Assembly: GCF_000428945.1 (NCBI RefSeq) | Contig: NZ_KE386821.1 | Span: 264,495-328,494 of the forward strand | Reading direction: 5' to 3' | Length of the DNA stretch: 64,000 nucleotides | Source of the DNA: Hamadaea tsunoensis DSM 44101 | Lineage (GTDB): Bacteria; Actinomycetota; Actinomycetes; Mycobacteriales; Micromonosporaceae | In this document: positions 26,616 to 34,411 of the stretch, one piece after another | Layout of the letters: each line of letters starts with the position of its first letter | Numbering within the stretch: the stretch's first letter is position 1 | Notes under the pieces: generated by a model | What the model was told of the DNA's origin: nothing | Database searches by the model: none | What the model saw: the letters and a program-made list of their open reading frames with translations, nothing else | Made by a program: the position numbers and the translations under genes

Positions 26616-27479
26616 TCATGGCCGCAGCACGTAGTTGAACGATCGCGTGGATTCGCTGAAACCCATTCCCCCGTACAGGCCGCGCGGGACCGGGTAGCCG
26701 TCGTCGCCTCGGGCGCACACGACCGCCTGTCGGCCGCCGGCCCGGGCGAACGCGTGCAGGGTCGCGATGCACACCGCCCGGCCGAATCCCTGGCGGCGGT
26801 GCGTACTCGCGGTGCCGACCGGCTCGAACTGGCCGATCCCGGTCACCGGGTCGAACCAGCCCTGGCAGTACGCGACGAACGCGCCGTCCGGTGCCTCGAC
26901 GACCAGATCGAATGCGGACTGGTACGGCCAGCGGGTCGTCATCTCGATCTGCCGCTGCGGCGTGAACCAGGTGGAGCCCCAGGCGGCGCAGTGCACCTCG
27001 GCCCGGCGTTCGCTGTCGGCGCCGACCGGGCGGATGACGAAACCGGGCGGCAGCTCGGGTACCGGCGGCAGGTCCGTCAGCGGCCGGGCGAGGCAGTTCA
27101 TCCAGGTGTCGTCGAGGCGGGCGAAACCCGCGCGCAGCAACGCTTCGCGCAGGACGGGTTCGTCGTCGGCGCAGCCTACGGTGGGCGGCTCCGGCGAATT
27201 GCCGGCCACCCAGGCGACGACCTCGTCGGCCAGGTCCGGGAAGGCCGGGTCGACCTGCGCCATTGCGTCGGCGGGCGGTTCCAGCCAGGCCCAGGCGCGG
27301 ACGGTGCCGGTCTCGTCCCGCCAGGTCGCGGTCGGGCACTGCTCGTCCCGGTAGTGGTACATGGTCCAGTTCCAGGCCAGGTCGCCGACCTGCCGACTGC
27401 CGGTACCCGGGCCGACCCGCTGCGCCAGGCTCTGCATGTCCTCGATGTCCACTGGCCCGGAGAACTCGGTACGCCGCAT
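26616..27479 (-). CDS. GNAT-family N-acetyltransferase (tandem domain)
   Basis: A 287-aa protein with two GNAT-like halves. The N-terminal half (about 1-140) is degenerate. The C-terminal half (about 150-287) keeps the acetyl-CoA loop as THRRQGFGRAV (about 240), followed by the LYGGMGFSESTRSFNY block with the late Tyr typical of GNAT enzymes. The ATG at 27479 begins the conserved sequence MRRTEFSGPVD; a longer reading runs into Arg-rich low-complexity sequence. CAGACT lies 7 nt upstream, a weak match to a leaderless -10. The substrate cannot be predicted. Confidence 0.8.
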   Translation of the reverse strand: MRRTEFSGPVDIEDMQSLAQRVGPGTGSRQVGDLAWNWTMYHYRDEQCPTATWRDETGTVRAWAWLEPPADAMAQVDPAFPDLADEVVAWVAGNSPEPPTVGCADDEPVLREALLRAGFARLDDTWMNCLARPLTDLPPVPELPPGFVIRPVGADSERRAEVHCAAWGSTWFTPQRQIEMTTRWPYQSAFDLVVEAPDGAFVAYCQGWFDPVTGIGQFEPVGTASTHRRQGFGRAVCIATLHAFARAGGRQAVVCARGDDGYPVPRGLYGGMGFSESTRSFNYVLRP

Positions 27480-27525
27480 GGGCCGCAGTCTGGTCCGCGC
27501 ACCCCTGACGGGCAACCGGATTCGG

Positions 27526-27558
27526 GCGTGCCCGGGCCGATGTCCGGCCCGGGCACGC
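27526..27558 (-). terminator. Strong hairpin terminator after the isochorismatase-like gene
   Basis: GCGTGCCCGGGCC (27526-27538) and GGCCCGGGCACGC (27546-27558) form a perfect 13-bp stem with a 7-nt loop, 13 bp past the stop of the minus-strand gene that ends at 27572. It also insulates the next minus-strand gene. Confidence 0.75.
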
Positions 27559-27571
27559 TCACGTGCGCCAC

Positions 27572-28126
27572 TCAGGCGGCGAAGTCCACCTCGGCCGTCG
27601 TGACGGTGCCGCCGGTACGTCCCGGCGCCTCCTGGTACTTCCAGTACAGGTTGGTGTGCGCGATGACGAGGTCCGGCGTCGGCGCACCGTACTGGCTCAG
27701 GTCTCCGGTGGTGTGGGCGTCGCCGACCAGGGTCGCGTCGTAGCCGCGGGTGAACGCGCCGTGCAGCGTCGAGCGGATGCACGCGTCGGTCTGCGCGCCC
27801 GTCACGAACAGCCGGCCGACGCCCCGCTCGGCGAGCACCTGCTCCAGCTCGGTGTCCTCGAACGAGTCGCCGTAGTTCTTGTGGATCAGCGGCTCGTCGT
27901 CGCGGCGGACCAGTTCAGGAACGTACTGCCAGCCCTCTGTGTCCCGCTGGAGGTGCTCGTCGTTGTGCTGCACCCAGACCACCGGCACGGCCGCGGCGCG
28001 GGCCTTGTCCACCAGCGTGTTGATGTTGGCGACGACCTGGTCGCGGTCGTGACCGTCGGCCACGACGTTGTTCTGGACGTCGATGATCACCAGGGCGGTG
28101 TTCGGACGCTCGGGCAGGGTCGTCAT
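27572..28126 (-). CDS. Isochorismatase-family cysteine hydrolase
   Basis: A 184-aa cysteine hydrolase of the isochorismatase/nicotinamidase superfamily. The catalytic triad is visible as Asp16 (LVIIDVQNN), Lys83 (HKNYGDSF) and Cys116 (GAQTDACIRST), the latter preceded by the usual non-proline cis-peptide region. There is no carrier-protein (ArCP) domain, so it is not a siderophore EntB-type fusion. Start ATG 28126 is preceded by GAGGTAACC, a good ribosome binding site. It is divergent from the DUF1152 gene, and three 12-bp repeats lie between the two. The substrate (isochorismate, nicotinamide, carbamoyl amide) is undetermined. Confidence 0.87.
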   Translation of the reverse strand: MTTLPERPNTALVIIDVQNNVVADGHDRDQVVANINTLVDKARAAAVPVVWVQHNDEHLQRDTEGWQYVPELVRRDDEPLIHKNYGDSFEDTELEQVLAERGVGRLFVTGAQTDACIRSTLHGAFTRGYDATLVGDAHTTGDLSQYGAPTPDLVIAHTNLYWKYQEAPGRTGGTVTTAEVDFAA

Positions 28127-28156
28127 GGTTACCTCACATCTCGGGCAATTGCGTGC

Positions 28157-28192
28157 GATGAAGCTGTGGATGAAGCTGTAGATGAAGCTGTC
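28157..28192. repeat. Three tandem 12-bp repeats in a divergent promoter region
   Basis: GATGAAGCTGTG, GATGAAGCTGTA and GATGAAGCTGTC follow each other without spacer from 28157 to 28192, and a partial fourth unit begins GAT at 28193. They lie 31 bp before the isochorismatase start and about 100 bp before the opposite gene. Eleven of twelve bases are identical in all copies. They could be an activator array or a replication-slippage tract. Confidence 0.7.
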
Positions 28193-28284
28193 GATCTTGT
28201 CTCACCGGCAGCCTAAACGCGACCCCCGACATTTCCGCCGCGAGGCGTCGCCCCAAATGGGTCGCCGCCCGCACCCGTCGTCGC

Positions 28285-28290
28285 TACCGT
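28285..28290 (+). promoter_or_regulatory. Leaderless -10 element TACCGT before the DUF1152 gene
   Basis: TACCGT fits the actinobacterial -10 consensus TANNNT and ends 6 nt before the GTG at 28297, while no Shine-Dalgarno sequence is present. Transcription would start at or one base from the start codon. Confidence 0.55.
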
Positions 28291-28296
28291 GGCCGC

Positions 28297-29235
28297 GTGC
28301 CACTCCTCGCCCTGCCCGTCGCCGACCGCCTGCGGTCCGCGCGCCACGTCCTCATCGCCGGAGCCGGCGGCGGCTTCGACGTCTATGCCGGCCTCCCGCT
28401 GGCTCTGGCGCTGCGCGCGGCGGGCGTACGCGTGTCGCTGGCCAGCTTCGCGCTCAGCGAGCTCGGCATGCTCAAGCCCGAGGCGTGGCTGCGTACCGGG
28501 GTGGCCGCCGTCGGACCGGAGTCGCCCGGCAACGACCGGTACTTCCCCGAGCGGGCGCTCGCGCGCTGGCTGCACGTCCAGGGCCACGAACCCGTCGTGT
28601 ACGCGTTCGAGCGCACCGGCGTACGCCCGCTGCGGGCCGCGTACAGGAAACTGGTGGAGGTGCTGGACGTCGACGCGGTCGTGCTCGCGGACGGCGGCAC
28701 CGACATCCTGCTGCGCGGCGACGAGGCCGGCCTCGGTACGCCGGAGGAGGACATGACCAGCCTGGTCGCGGTCGCGGGCCTGGACGTGCCGACGAAGCTG
28801 GTGGTGAGCCTGGGGTTCGGCATCGACGCGCATCATGGCGTGTGCCATGCGCACGTGCTGGAGAATCTCGCCGAGCTGCAGCGGGCCGGCGGCTTTCACG
28901 GCGCGTGCACCGTCGCGCCGGACGGCTACCTGGACGCGGTGGCGCACGCCGCGCGCGAGCATCCGGCGACGGCGAGCATCGTGCACGGCCAGGTCGCGGC
29001 GGCGCTGCGGGGCGAGTTCGGCGACGTGCCGGTGACCGCCCGGACCGGTGGCACAGAGTTGTTCGTCAACCCGCTGATGGCGCTGTACTTCGTCGTCGGC
29101 CTGGACGCGCTCGCCGCCCAGTTGCGCTACCGCGACCTGATCGAGCACTCCCGTACGCCGGGCGAGGTGGCCCTGGCCATCGAGGAGTACCGGGAGGGGA
29201 TCGAGGTCCGGCCGCGGCGCCTTATCCCGCACTGA
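28297..29235 (+). CDS. DUF1152 domain protein
   Basis: A 312-aa protein that I recognise as DUF1152. It has an N-terminal Rossmann-like glycine loop (HVLIAGAGGGFDVYAGLPLA, about 17-36), the acidic block VDAVVLADGGTDILLRGDE (about 126-145), and LGFGIDAHHGVCHAHVLENL (about 170-190) with three His in a cluster that could bind metal. The C-terminus keeps TGGTELFVNPLMALYFV. There is no signal peptide. The family is widespread and uncharacterised; nucleotide or metal binding is an inference from the motifs. The start is GTG 28297, supported by the leaderless -10. The next gene begins 30 bp downstream and may be co-transcribed. Confidence 0.82.
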   Translation: MPLLALPVADRLRSARHVLIAGAGGGFDVYAGLPLALALRAAGVRVSLASFALSELGMLKPEAWLRTGVAAVGPESPGNDRYFPERALARWLHVQGHEPVVYAFERTGVRPLRAAYRKLVEVLDVDAVVLADGGTDILLRGDEAGLGTPEEDMTSLVAVAGLDVPTKLVVSLGFGIDAHHGVCHAHVLENLAELQRAGGFHGACTVAPDGYLDAVAHAAREHPATASIVHGQVAAALRGEFGDVPVTARTGGTELFVNPLMALYFVVGLDALAAQLRYRDLIEHSRTPGEVALAIEEYREGIEVRPRRLIPH

Positions 29236-29264
29236 ATTTCGGGGGCATGGGGCAGGATGGTGCG

Positions 29265-30056
29265 ATGCCCCTCGACCGTATCGCGCTGATCTCCGACGTC
29301 CATGGCAACCTGACCGCGCTCGAAGCCGTCCTCGCGGACATCGACGGCCGCGGCATCGAACGGATCTTCAATCTCGGCGACTACGTGGGCAAGGGTCCGC
29401 GGGGGCAGGCGGTCGTCGACCGGTGCCGCGAGCGGTGCGAGGTCAACATTCTGGGCAACTGGGACGACTTCCTGCCCGACCTGAGCCGCACCTTCGACTC
29501 CGAGGCGCTGCGGTGGTGGCAGGCCGAGCTGCGCGAGGACCAGGCGGAATGGTTGCGGGCGCTGCCGTTCTGCCATGACTTCCTGATCAGCGGCCGCCGC
29601 GTACGCCTCTTCCACGCCTCGGCGACGTCGGTGCACCGGCGGGTCCGGTTCGATCACGACGAGGAGGAGTTCCTCGGCATGTTCGCCAACACCCCGGCCA
29701 CCGGCGACGGCCCGCTGCCGACCGTCGTCGGGTACGGCGACACGCACGATCCGTTCTACGAGGTGGACCGGCAGCGGCGTACGTTGTTCAACACGGGCAG
29801 CGTCGGCAACAGCATGGACGATCCGACCCCGGTGTACGTCATCCTCGAAGGCGTGTTCGGCTCCGAGCAGGACGCGCCGTTCTCGATCCAGTTCGTCCGC
29901 GTCCCCTACGACTGGGCCGCCGAACTGGCCGCCGCCGAGCGGCTGGGCATGCCGGAGCTGGACGCGTACACGTCGGAGATCCGCGACGGGATCTATCGCG
30001 GGGAGATGGGCCGGCCGGGCGGCCCGGAGTACCACCGCCGGCCCCGGGCCGTCTGA
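29265..30056 (+). CDS. Calcineurin-like metallophosphoesterase (YfcE/MJ0936-like)
   Basis: A 263-aa phosphoesterase. Motifs in order are SDVHGN (residues 9-14), GDYVGKGP (about 38), GNWDD (about 64, a variant of GNHD with Trp for His), LFHAS (about 116) and GYGDTHDPF (about 160, variant of GHTH). The fold and metal ligands fit small two-metal phosphodiesterases. The changed GNHD motif suggests different substrate geometry. ATG 29265 begins the conserved MPLDRIALISD; CAGGAT ends 6 nt upstream and no clear Shine-Dalgarno sequence is seen. The gene is convergent with the MaoC gene, with only 24 bp between the stops. Confidence 0.85.
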   Translation: MPLDRIALISDVHGNLTALEAVLADIDGRGIERIFNLGDYVGKGPRGQAVVDRCRERCEVNILGNWDDFLPDLSRTFDSEALRWWQAELREDQAEWLRALPFCHDFLISGRRVRLFHASATSVHRRVRFDHDEEEFLGMFANTPATGDGPLPTVVGYGDTHDPFYEVDRQRRTLFNTGSVGNSMDDPTPVYVILEGVFGSEQDAPFSIQFVRVPYDWAAELAAAERLGMPELDAYTSEIRDGIYRGEMGRPGGPEYHRRPRAV

Positions 30057-30080
30057 GCGCGAGCGGGACACCCGCCTGGA

Positions 30081-30554
30081 TCAGGCCGCTTCGGGCTCGT
30101 GGACCAGTAGCACGATCTCGCCGGTGGCGGCCTTCTGCACCTTCTCGCCGGTCTCCACTTCGAACACCAGGCCCAGAGCCAGCTCGGTGAAGCCACGCGG
30201 CCGCGGGCGGTGCCCGGTGAGGGTGGCCGTCAGGCGTACGCGCGACCCGACCGGCACCGGCGCCCGCAGCTTCAGCTCCCGCAGGCCCTGGTTGACCATC
30301 ATGTCGATGCCGGTGATCTCGAAGATCTCGCCCATCAGGGCGGGGGTGAGCGAGATCGTGAGGAAGCCGTGCGCGATCGTGCCGCCGTAGGGTCCGGCCG
30401 CCGCGCGCGCCTCGTCGACGTGGATCCACTGGTGGTCCCAGGTCGCGTCGGCGAACATGTCGACCTGCTTCTGCGTGATCTCGTGCCAGGCGCTGCTGCC
30501 CAGGGACTCGCCGAGGTGACCCGCGATGTCCTGCACCGGTATCGACATCGTCAT
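30081..30554 (-). CDS. MaoC-family (R)-specific enoyl-CoA hydratase
   Basis: A 157-aa single hot-dog domain, the usual length for MaoC/PhaJ-like hydratases. The catalytic motif appears as FADATWDHQWIHVDEARA (about 38-55), with Asp and His in the D-x4-H arrangement, then GGTIAHGFLTISL (about 62-75). It hydrates trans-2-enoyl-CoA or a related thioester. ATG 30554 is preceded by GAGGAGA at 6 nt; ATG 30548 is the alternative. It stands alone, with no fatty-acid genes next to it, so its pathway is open. Confidence 0.87.
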   Translation of the reverse strand: MTMSIPVQDIAGHLGESLGSSAWHEITQKQVDMFADATWDHQWIHVDEARAAAGPYGGTIAHGFLTISLTPALMGEIFEITGIDMMVNQGLRELKLRAPVPVGSRVRLTATLTGHRPRPRGFTELALGLVFEVETGEKVQKAATGEIVLLVHEPEAA

Positions 30555-30618
30555 CGTTCGTCTCCTCGCTGGGCCTTCTCGGCGGTACGGGACCGGGCGG
30601 CCACGTGTCCCGAGGCTA

Positions 30619-31371
30619 TCAAGCCGGCCGGTCACCGCCCGTGACCGGCGTGGCGTCGTCCGGCCGGACCGGGGCGCGTACGGTCCCGGTGAAGTAGTCG
30701 CAGTGCCGTCGGAAGGCGGCTCGCAGGAGGTCCGCGCCCAGGTTCTGCCCGGCCGGTTCCTGGCTGACGACCACGGCCGCGCAGCCGAGACCGGCCGCCC
30801 GTTCGACGGCTGCGGGCAGTGCGCGCCGCGGGTCGGTGACCGCGGTGAGGAACAGGACCGGCCCCGGCGGCGCGTACACCGGCGGGGCCGCGACGGTCCG
30901 CGCCATGGCACCCGGCAGGTCGATCTCGACGCCGGCAGTCCCGCCCGCCGACCCCTCGATCTCCCGCAGCCACCACGACTCCGCCCGGTTCAGCCCGGCG
31001 GTCCGCGCGAACCCGGCCCGCCGCCGCTCGTGCGTCGGGCACACGAACCGGACCCGCGTACCGGCGGCGTCGGCGGCCAGCGCGGCCCACAGCAGCCGGC
31101 CGTCGCCCGCCCAGTCCTCTTCCTCGGCGTACGCGTCGTCGACCAGCACGCCGTCCCCTCGTGCGGCGGCGATCAGGACGGACCGGTCGGTGCGGTAACC
31201 CCGGCCGCCCGCCACCCCCAGGACGTACGCGAGATGGTCGCGATGGCGTTCGGCGGCGTCGGGGGCCGGCCGCCAGAACAGGGGAGCGTGTCGCACGAGG
31301 GGTTCGCGGCGGCGGCGGAGGACCTCGACCGCCCAGTCCACGTCGTCGAGGGTCATGAGCCGGGCGGTCAT
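30619..31371 (-). CDS. Putative GNAT-like acetyltransferase, divergent
   Basis: A 250-aa protein with the layout of an N-acetyltransferase: an N-terminal MTARLMTLDDVDWAVEVLRR helix typical of GNAT N-termini, FRRH-type helices, and a final domain LGCAAVVVSQEPAGQNLGADLLRAAFRRHCDY. The usual R/Q-x-x-G-x-G/A loop is not conserved, so activity is doubtful. TAGGGT ends 6 nt before ATG 31371 and no Shine-Dalgarno sequence is present, which suggests leaderless expression. The neighbouring genes are unrelated. Confidence 0.6.
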   Translation of the reverse strand: MTARLMTLDDVDWAVEVLRRRREPLVRHAPLFWRPAPDAAERHRDHLAYVLGVAGGRGYRTDRSVLIAAARGDGVLVDDAYAEEEDWAGDGRLLWAALAADAAGTRVRFVCPTHERRRAGFARTAGLNRAESWWLREIEGSAGGTAGVEIDLPGAMARTVAAPPVYAPPGPVLFLTAVTDPRRALPAAVERAAGLGCAAVVVSQEPAGQNLGADLLRAAFRRHCDYFTGTVRAPVRPDDATPVTGGDRPA

Positions 31372-31414
31372 CCGCCGACCCTAGCGAACGGACGGGCACG
31401 GTGGACGCGGCGAG

Positions 31415-31444
31415 CGCCGGCCCGGCGGGGGATCCGGGCCGGCG
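31415..31444 (-). terminator. Hairpin terminator after the sigma/beta-propeller operon
   Basis: An 11-bp stem (31415-31425 with 31434-31444, core GCCGGCCCGG / CCGGGCCGGC) with an 8-nt loop lies 12 bp beyond the minus-strand stop at 31456. Confidence 0.65.
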
Positions 31445-31455
31445 TCGCGTCCTCG

Positions 31456-32490
31456 TCAGTCCGGCGGACCGACGGTCAGCGGTCCCCGTCCTCCGCCGAG
31501 CCGCAGGGACAGCTCCTGGAACACCTTCCCGTCCGGCGTCAGCTCGATCACCCGGTTGCCGGTCGTCGCCAGGAGCTGGTCGTCGGTCGCCCAGACCGCG
31601 TCGTACGGGAAGGACCTGGCCGTGCCGGTCGCCACCTCGATGAGCTGGAACCTGCTCTTGGTCAGGTCGGCGTTCGCGATCACGTAGCGGCCGTCCGGCG
31701 ACCATGAGTACGCGCTGGCCGGCGTGGCGCGTACCGGCAGGGAGCGGGTGGGGCGGCCGGTGGCCGCGTCGAACAGTTGCAGGCGCTGGACGAGTTCGGC
31801 GCCTTCGCCGCCCGAGCGGTCGGCGATCGCCAGCACGACCTCCTTACCGTCGCGGGTCCACGTGTACAGGCATTCGCTGCAGTCGTACGTCGTGTGGTCG
31901 ATCCAATGTGTACTGACATGGCCGGTACGCGTGTCGATGACCGCGAAGCCGATGCGGAACGGCTCCTTCTGGCTGATGCCGCTGACGACCCGGGTCCCGT
32001 CGGGCGACCAGCGGTAGTCGCCCCGCATACCGGCGATCGGTACGCTCACCGCCCCGGTGCCGTCGACGTCGACGAAGCGCAGGCCGTCGGGCGTGCCGTC
32101 GAGCATGACGCGGCCGCCGGCAGGGGCCGGTAGGACGGCTTCGCCCGGGTTGTGCCGCACCGCCCGGTACCGGTCGGCGGTGCGGTCCAGCACGGCGTCG
32201 CCGGCGCCGACCACCAGCCAGCCGCCCGACAGCACGACCGGGCCGTCGAAGCCGGCGGCACCGGTCGACCCCGGCTGCGCTGACGGTCCCGCGTGCGAGC
32301 GCAGGACCGCGAAGGGCACGGCGATCGCCGCGACGGCCACGACCGCGAGCGCGGCGACCGCCAGCCGGTTGCGGCGGCGCAGCCGGTGACCGCGGGCGAC
32401 GGCGGCGTCGGCCAGGGCGTCGGTGGGGCCGGGCATCTCGCCGGCCAGGTCGCTGATCGTCGTGCGGAGCAGCCGGTCCACCCCGGTCAT
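31456..32490 (-). CDS. Membrane protein with WD40/TolB-like beta-propeller, sigma-factor partner
   Basis: A 344-aa protein. The cytoplasmic N-terminus (1-45) is followed by one transmembrane helix (NRLAVAALAVVAVAAIAVPFAVL, about 46-68). The extracytoplasmic part carries beta-propeller blades of PD40 type (YRWSPDGTRVVSG, YTWTRDGKEVVLA, YSWSPDGRYVIAN). Start ATG 32490 has GGAGG upstream and overlaps the sigma-factor stop as ATGA. This arrangement is typical for an anti-sigma or sensor partner of actinobacterial SigE-family ECF factors, with the propeller as sensing domain. No ZAS zinc motif is visible, so an anti-sigma role is inferred from context only. Confidence 0.75.
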   Translation of the reverse strand: MTGVDRLLRTTISDLAGEMPGPTDALADAAVARGHRLRRRNRLAVAALAVVAVAAIAVPFAVLRSHAGPSAQPGSTGAAGFDGPVVLSGGWLVVGAGDAVLDRTADRYRAVRHNPGEAVLPAPAGGRVMLDGTPDGLRFVDVDGTGAVSVPIAGMRGDYRWSPDGTRVVSGISQKEPFRIGFAVIDTRTGHVSTHWIDHTTYDCSECLYTWTRDGKEVVLAIADRSGGEGAELVQRLQLFDAATGRPTRSLPVRATPASAYSWSPDGRYVIANADLTKSRFQLIEVATGTARSFPYDAVWATDDQLLATTGNRVIELTPDGKVFQELSLRLGGGRGPLTVGPPD

Positions 32491-33002
32491 CGCTCGCCTC
32501 CTGTCATGGCGGCCGGCCACAGGTCCGGCACGAGTTCCCGAAGTTTGGCCAGGGCGCGGGAGGCCTGGCTGGCGACCGTCCCCTCCCGGCAGGACAGCGC
32601 CGCCGCGGTCTCGGCGAGGCTGAGGTCCTCGAAGTAGCGCAGGACCAGCACGGCGCGTTGCCGCGGCGGCAGGGCCAGCAGCGCGTCGCGCATGAGCAGC
32701 CGCAGGGCGGCCTCGGACTCCAGCCCGGCGAAGTCGGACCGCTCCGGTGGTTCGGCGACCACCACCTCCGGCCGCCGCTTGCGGCTACGCCGGTCGGACA
32801 CGAAATCGTGGTAGATCATTCTGCGGATGTAGGGCTCGGGTTCGCTGATACGCCGCCACCGCGCGAACGTCTTGGCCAGCGCCGACTGCACGAGGTCCTC
32901 GGCCGCGTGCCGGTCGCCGGTCAGCGCGTACGCGGCTTTGAGCAGCGTGTGCGCCCGGCCGGCGACGAAGTCGCGGAACTCCTCCTCGGGGGATGCTCCC
33001 AC
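32487..33002 (-). CDS. SigE-family ECF RNA polymerase sigma factor
   Basis: A 171-aa ECF sigma factor. Region 2 spans about residues 8-75 (FRDFVAGRAHTLLKAAYALTGD, then AEDLVQSALAKTFARW, then EPYIRRMIYHDFVSDRRSRKR). Region 4 spans about 105-160 (LPPRQRAVLVLRYFEDLSLAETAAALSCREGTVASQASRAL). GTG 33002 is chosen because GAAGGAGGTAACGCT precedes it, one of the best ribosome binding sites in the window. It is translationally coupled to the propeller membrane protein. Autoregulation is likely, but I could not identify a specific ECF promoter in the 83-bp upstream gap. Confidence 0.9.
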   Translation of the reverse strand: MGASPEEEFRDFVAGRAHTLLKAAYALTGDRHAAEDLVQSALAKTFARWRRISEPEPYIRRMIYHDFVSDRRSRKRRPEVVVAEPPERSDFAGLESEAALRLLMRDALLALPPRQRAVLVLRYFEDLSLAETAAALSCREGTVASQASRALAKLRELVPDLWPAAMTGGER

Positions 33003-33085
33003 AGCGTTACCTCCTTCACCGGGTATGACGCCGGGGAGGCTCGTGGCCTTGCACGCGTACGCCGGAATCTCGGAGGCGCGGACTC

Positions 33086-33682
33086 TCAGAGGGGATCGGC
33101 GAGCCAGCGGCAGCGGCGCCGGGCCAGCAGGTCGCGGTGGACCCACCAGCGCGCCTCGATCGTGCGGCCGTTGTCGAGCTCGTGCGTTGCCGGGCCGGGG
33201 GCCGGCACGAAGCCGCCGGAGCTCAGCCAGCGGCTGCTCGCGCCGTTGGCGACCTCGCAGCCGGCCCGCACCTCGCGGATGCCGAAGTGCCGGTGGGCGA
33301 GGTCGAGCACCGCGGCCAGCGCCTCGCCGCCGTAGCCGCGGCCGCGGAACGCGGCGCCCACCGTGCCGCCGAGGTGCAGGTAGCCGTCCGGCTGCCGGAC
33401 GAGCGACAGGCCGGCCACCGCGAGGTCGCTGCCGTGCTCGACGGCGGTGAACGCCAGCCGTCGCGGCGACGGTCGCAGGACCGCGCCGGAGCGCAGCGGG
33501 CGCTCGACGCGCGCGGGCAGGGCGGCCCGGATGTCGGTGGTACGCCAGCCGAGCCAGTGCTGGGCCGCCGGGTCCGAGCCCAGGGCGTCGTGGTGCGCGA
33601 GGTCGCTGAGCCGGGCGCTGATGATCCACAAGCGGGGCGTACGCACCAGGTGGAGGCCGGTACGCCGGCAGGAGCGCAGCAC
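33086..33682 (-). CDS. GNAT-family acetyltransferase (RimJ/RimL-like)
   Basis: A 198-aa protein of the Acetyltransf_3 type: LHLVRTPRLWIISARLSD at the N-terminus, LGGTVGAAFRGRGYGGEALAAVLDLAHRHFG (about 103-133) with the R-G-x-G-x-G/A acetyl-CoA loop, then VRAGCEVANGASSRWLSSGGF. This pattern is typical of ribosomal-protein-type or small-molecule N-acetyltransferases. GTG 33682 is supported by TACGAT ending 7 nt upstream, a leaderless arrangement. The gene lies between the sigma-factor and response-regulator operons on the same strand. Confidence 0.83.
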   Translation of the reverse strand: MLRSCRRTGLHLVRTPRLWIISARLSDLAHHDALGSDPAAQHWLGWRTTDIRAALPARVERPLRSGAVLRPSPRRLAFTAVEHGSDLAVAGLSLVRQPDGYLHLGGTVGAAFRGRGYGGEALAAVLDLAHRHFGIREVRAGCEVANGASSRWLSSGGFVPAPGPATHELDNGRTIEARWWVHRDLLARRRCRWLADPL

Positions 33683-33715
33683 ATCCGGGATCGTAGTCGG
33701 TGGATCGGGCCCACG

Positions 33716-34411
33716 TCAGGCGTAGGGATGCCGGCCCGGACCGGTGCCGCCCGCCCGGACCAGTCCCGTCTCGTACGCGACCACGACCGCCTGGGCGCGG
33801 CTGGCCAGTCCCAGCTTCGACATGAGCCGGTTGACGTGCGTCTTCACGGTGCCCTCGGCGACACCGAGCGAGCCGGCGATGTCCGTATTGGACAGTCCGC
33901 GGGCGATCAGGGTCAGCACGTCGATCTCCCGGGCGGTGAGGCGGCCCAGGTCCGGGACGGCCACCACCAGCGGGGTGTGCCGCCGGACGTACGCCTCGAC
34001 GAGCCGGCGTACCGCGCCGGGAGCGAACGGCAGGTCGCCTTCGGCCACCGCCGCGATCGCCGCGAGCAGGCGCTGCGGCGGGGTGTCCATGGGCAGGAAG
34101 CCGCACGCGCCCGCGCGCAGCGCCGCGTACAGGTACTCGTCGAGATCGTGGGTCGTCAGGATCAGGACGCGCGGAGCCGGGCCTTCCCGGTGCCCGGCCA
34201 CGATCCGCGCGGTCGCGGCGATGCCGTCCAGGCCGGGCAGCCGGACGCCCATCAGGATCACGTCGGGGCGGTGCCGCGCGGCGGACTCGACGGCGGCGGG
34301 CCCCGAGGCGGCCTCGTCCACGACGCCGATACCCGCCGCGACCCGCAGGATCGCGGCGACTCCCGTCCGGAACGGCTCCTGGTCATCGGCCACGAGGACG
34401 CGCGTGGTCAT
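33716..34411 (-). CDS. NarL/LuxR-type response regulator with non-phosphorylatable receiver
   Basis: A 231-aa protein. The receiver domain (1-125) has the acidic pair Asp9-Asp10 and Thr86/Thr87. The phospho-acceptor position, normally LMDVRMPG, reads LMGVRLPG, so Gly55 replaces Asp (codon GGC). The conserved Lys of FLLKD is also lost (FLPMD, Met108). The LuxR HTH at about 160-215 is intact (LTAREIDVLTLIARGLSNTDIA, then GTVKTHVNRLMSKL). It should bind DNA but cannot be activated by the usual Asp phosphorylation. It is translationally coupled (ATGA) to the upstream truncated kinase gene. Both partners are degenerate in complementary ways, which argues for a repurposed pair rather than a sequencing error. 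Confidence 0.9.
   Translation of the reverse strand: MTTRVLVADDQEPFRTGVAAILRVAAGIGVVDEAASGPAAVESAARHRPDVILMGVRLPGLDGIAATARIVAGHREGPAPRVLILTTHDLDEYLYAALRAGACGFLPMDTPPQRLLAAIAAVAEGDLPFAPGAVRRLVEAYVRRHTPLVVAVPDLGRLTAREIDVLTLIARGLSNTDIAGSLGVAEGTVKTHVNRLMSKLGLASRAQAVVVAYETGLVRAGGTGPGRHPYA

Noticed and set aside
28157..28192. CRISPR-like or coding (Asp-Glu-Ala-Val repeat) reading of the 12-bp tandem repeats
   Set aside because: No spacers separate the units and only three copies exist; the frame has no gene-like continuation on either side.
32487..34411. Sigma factor, acetyltransferase and two-component genes as one operon
   Set aside because: The acetyltransferase and the kinase-like gene each have their own leaderless -10, and gaps of 30-80 bp separate the groups.
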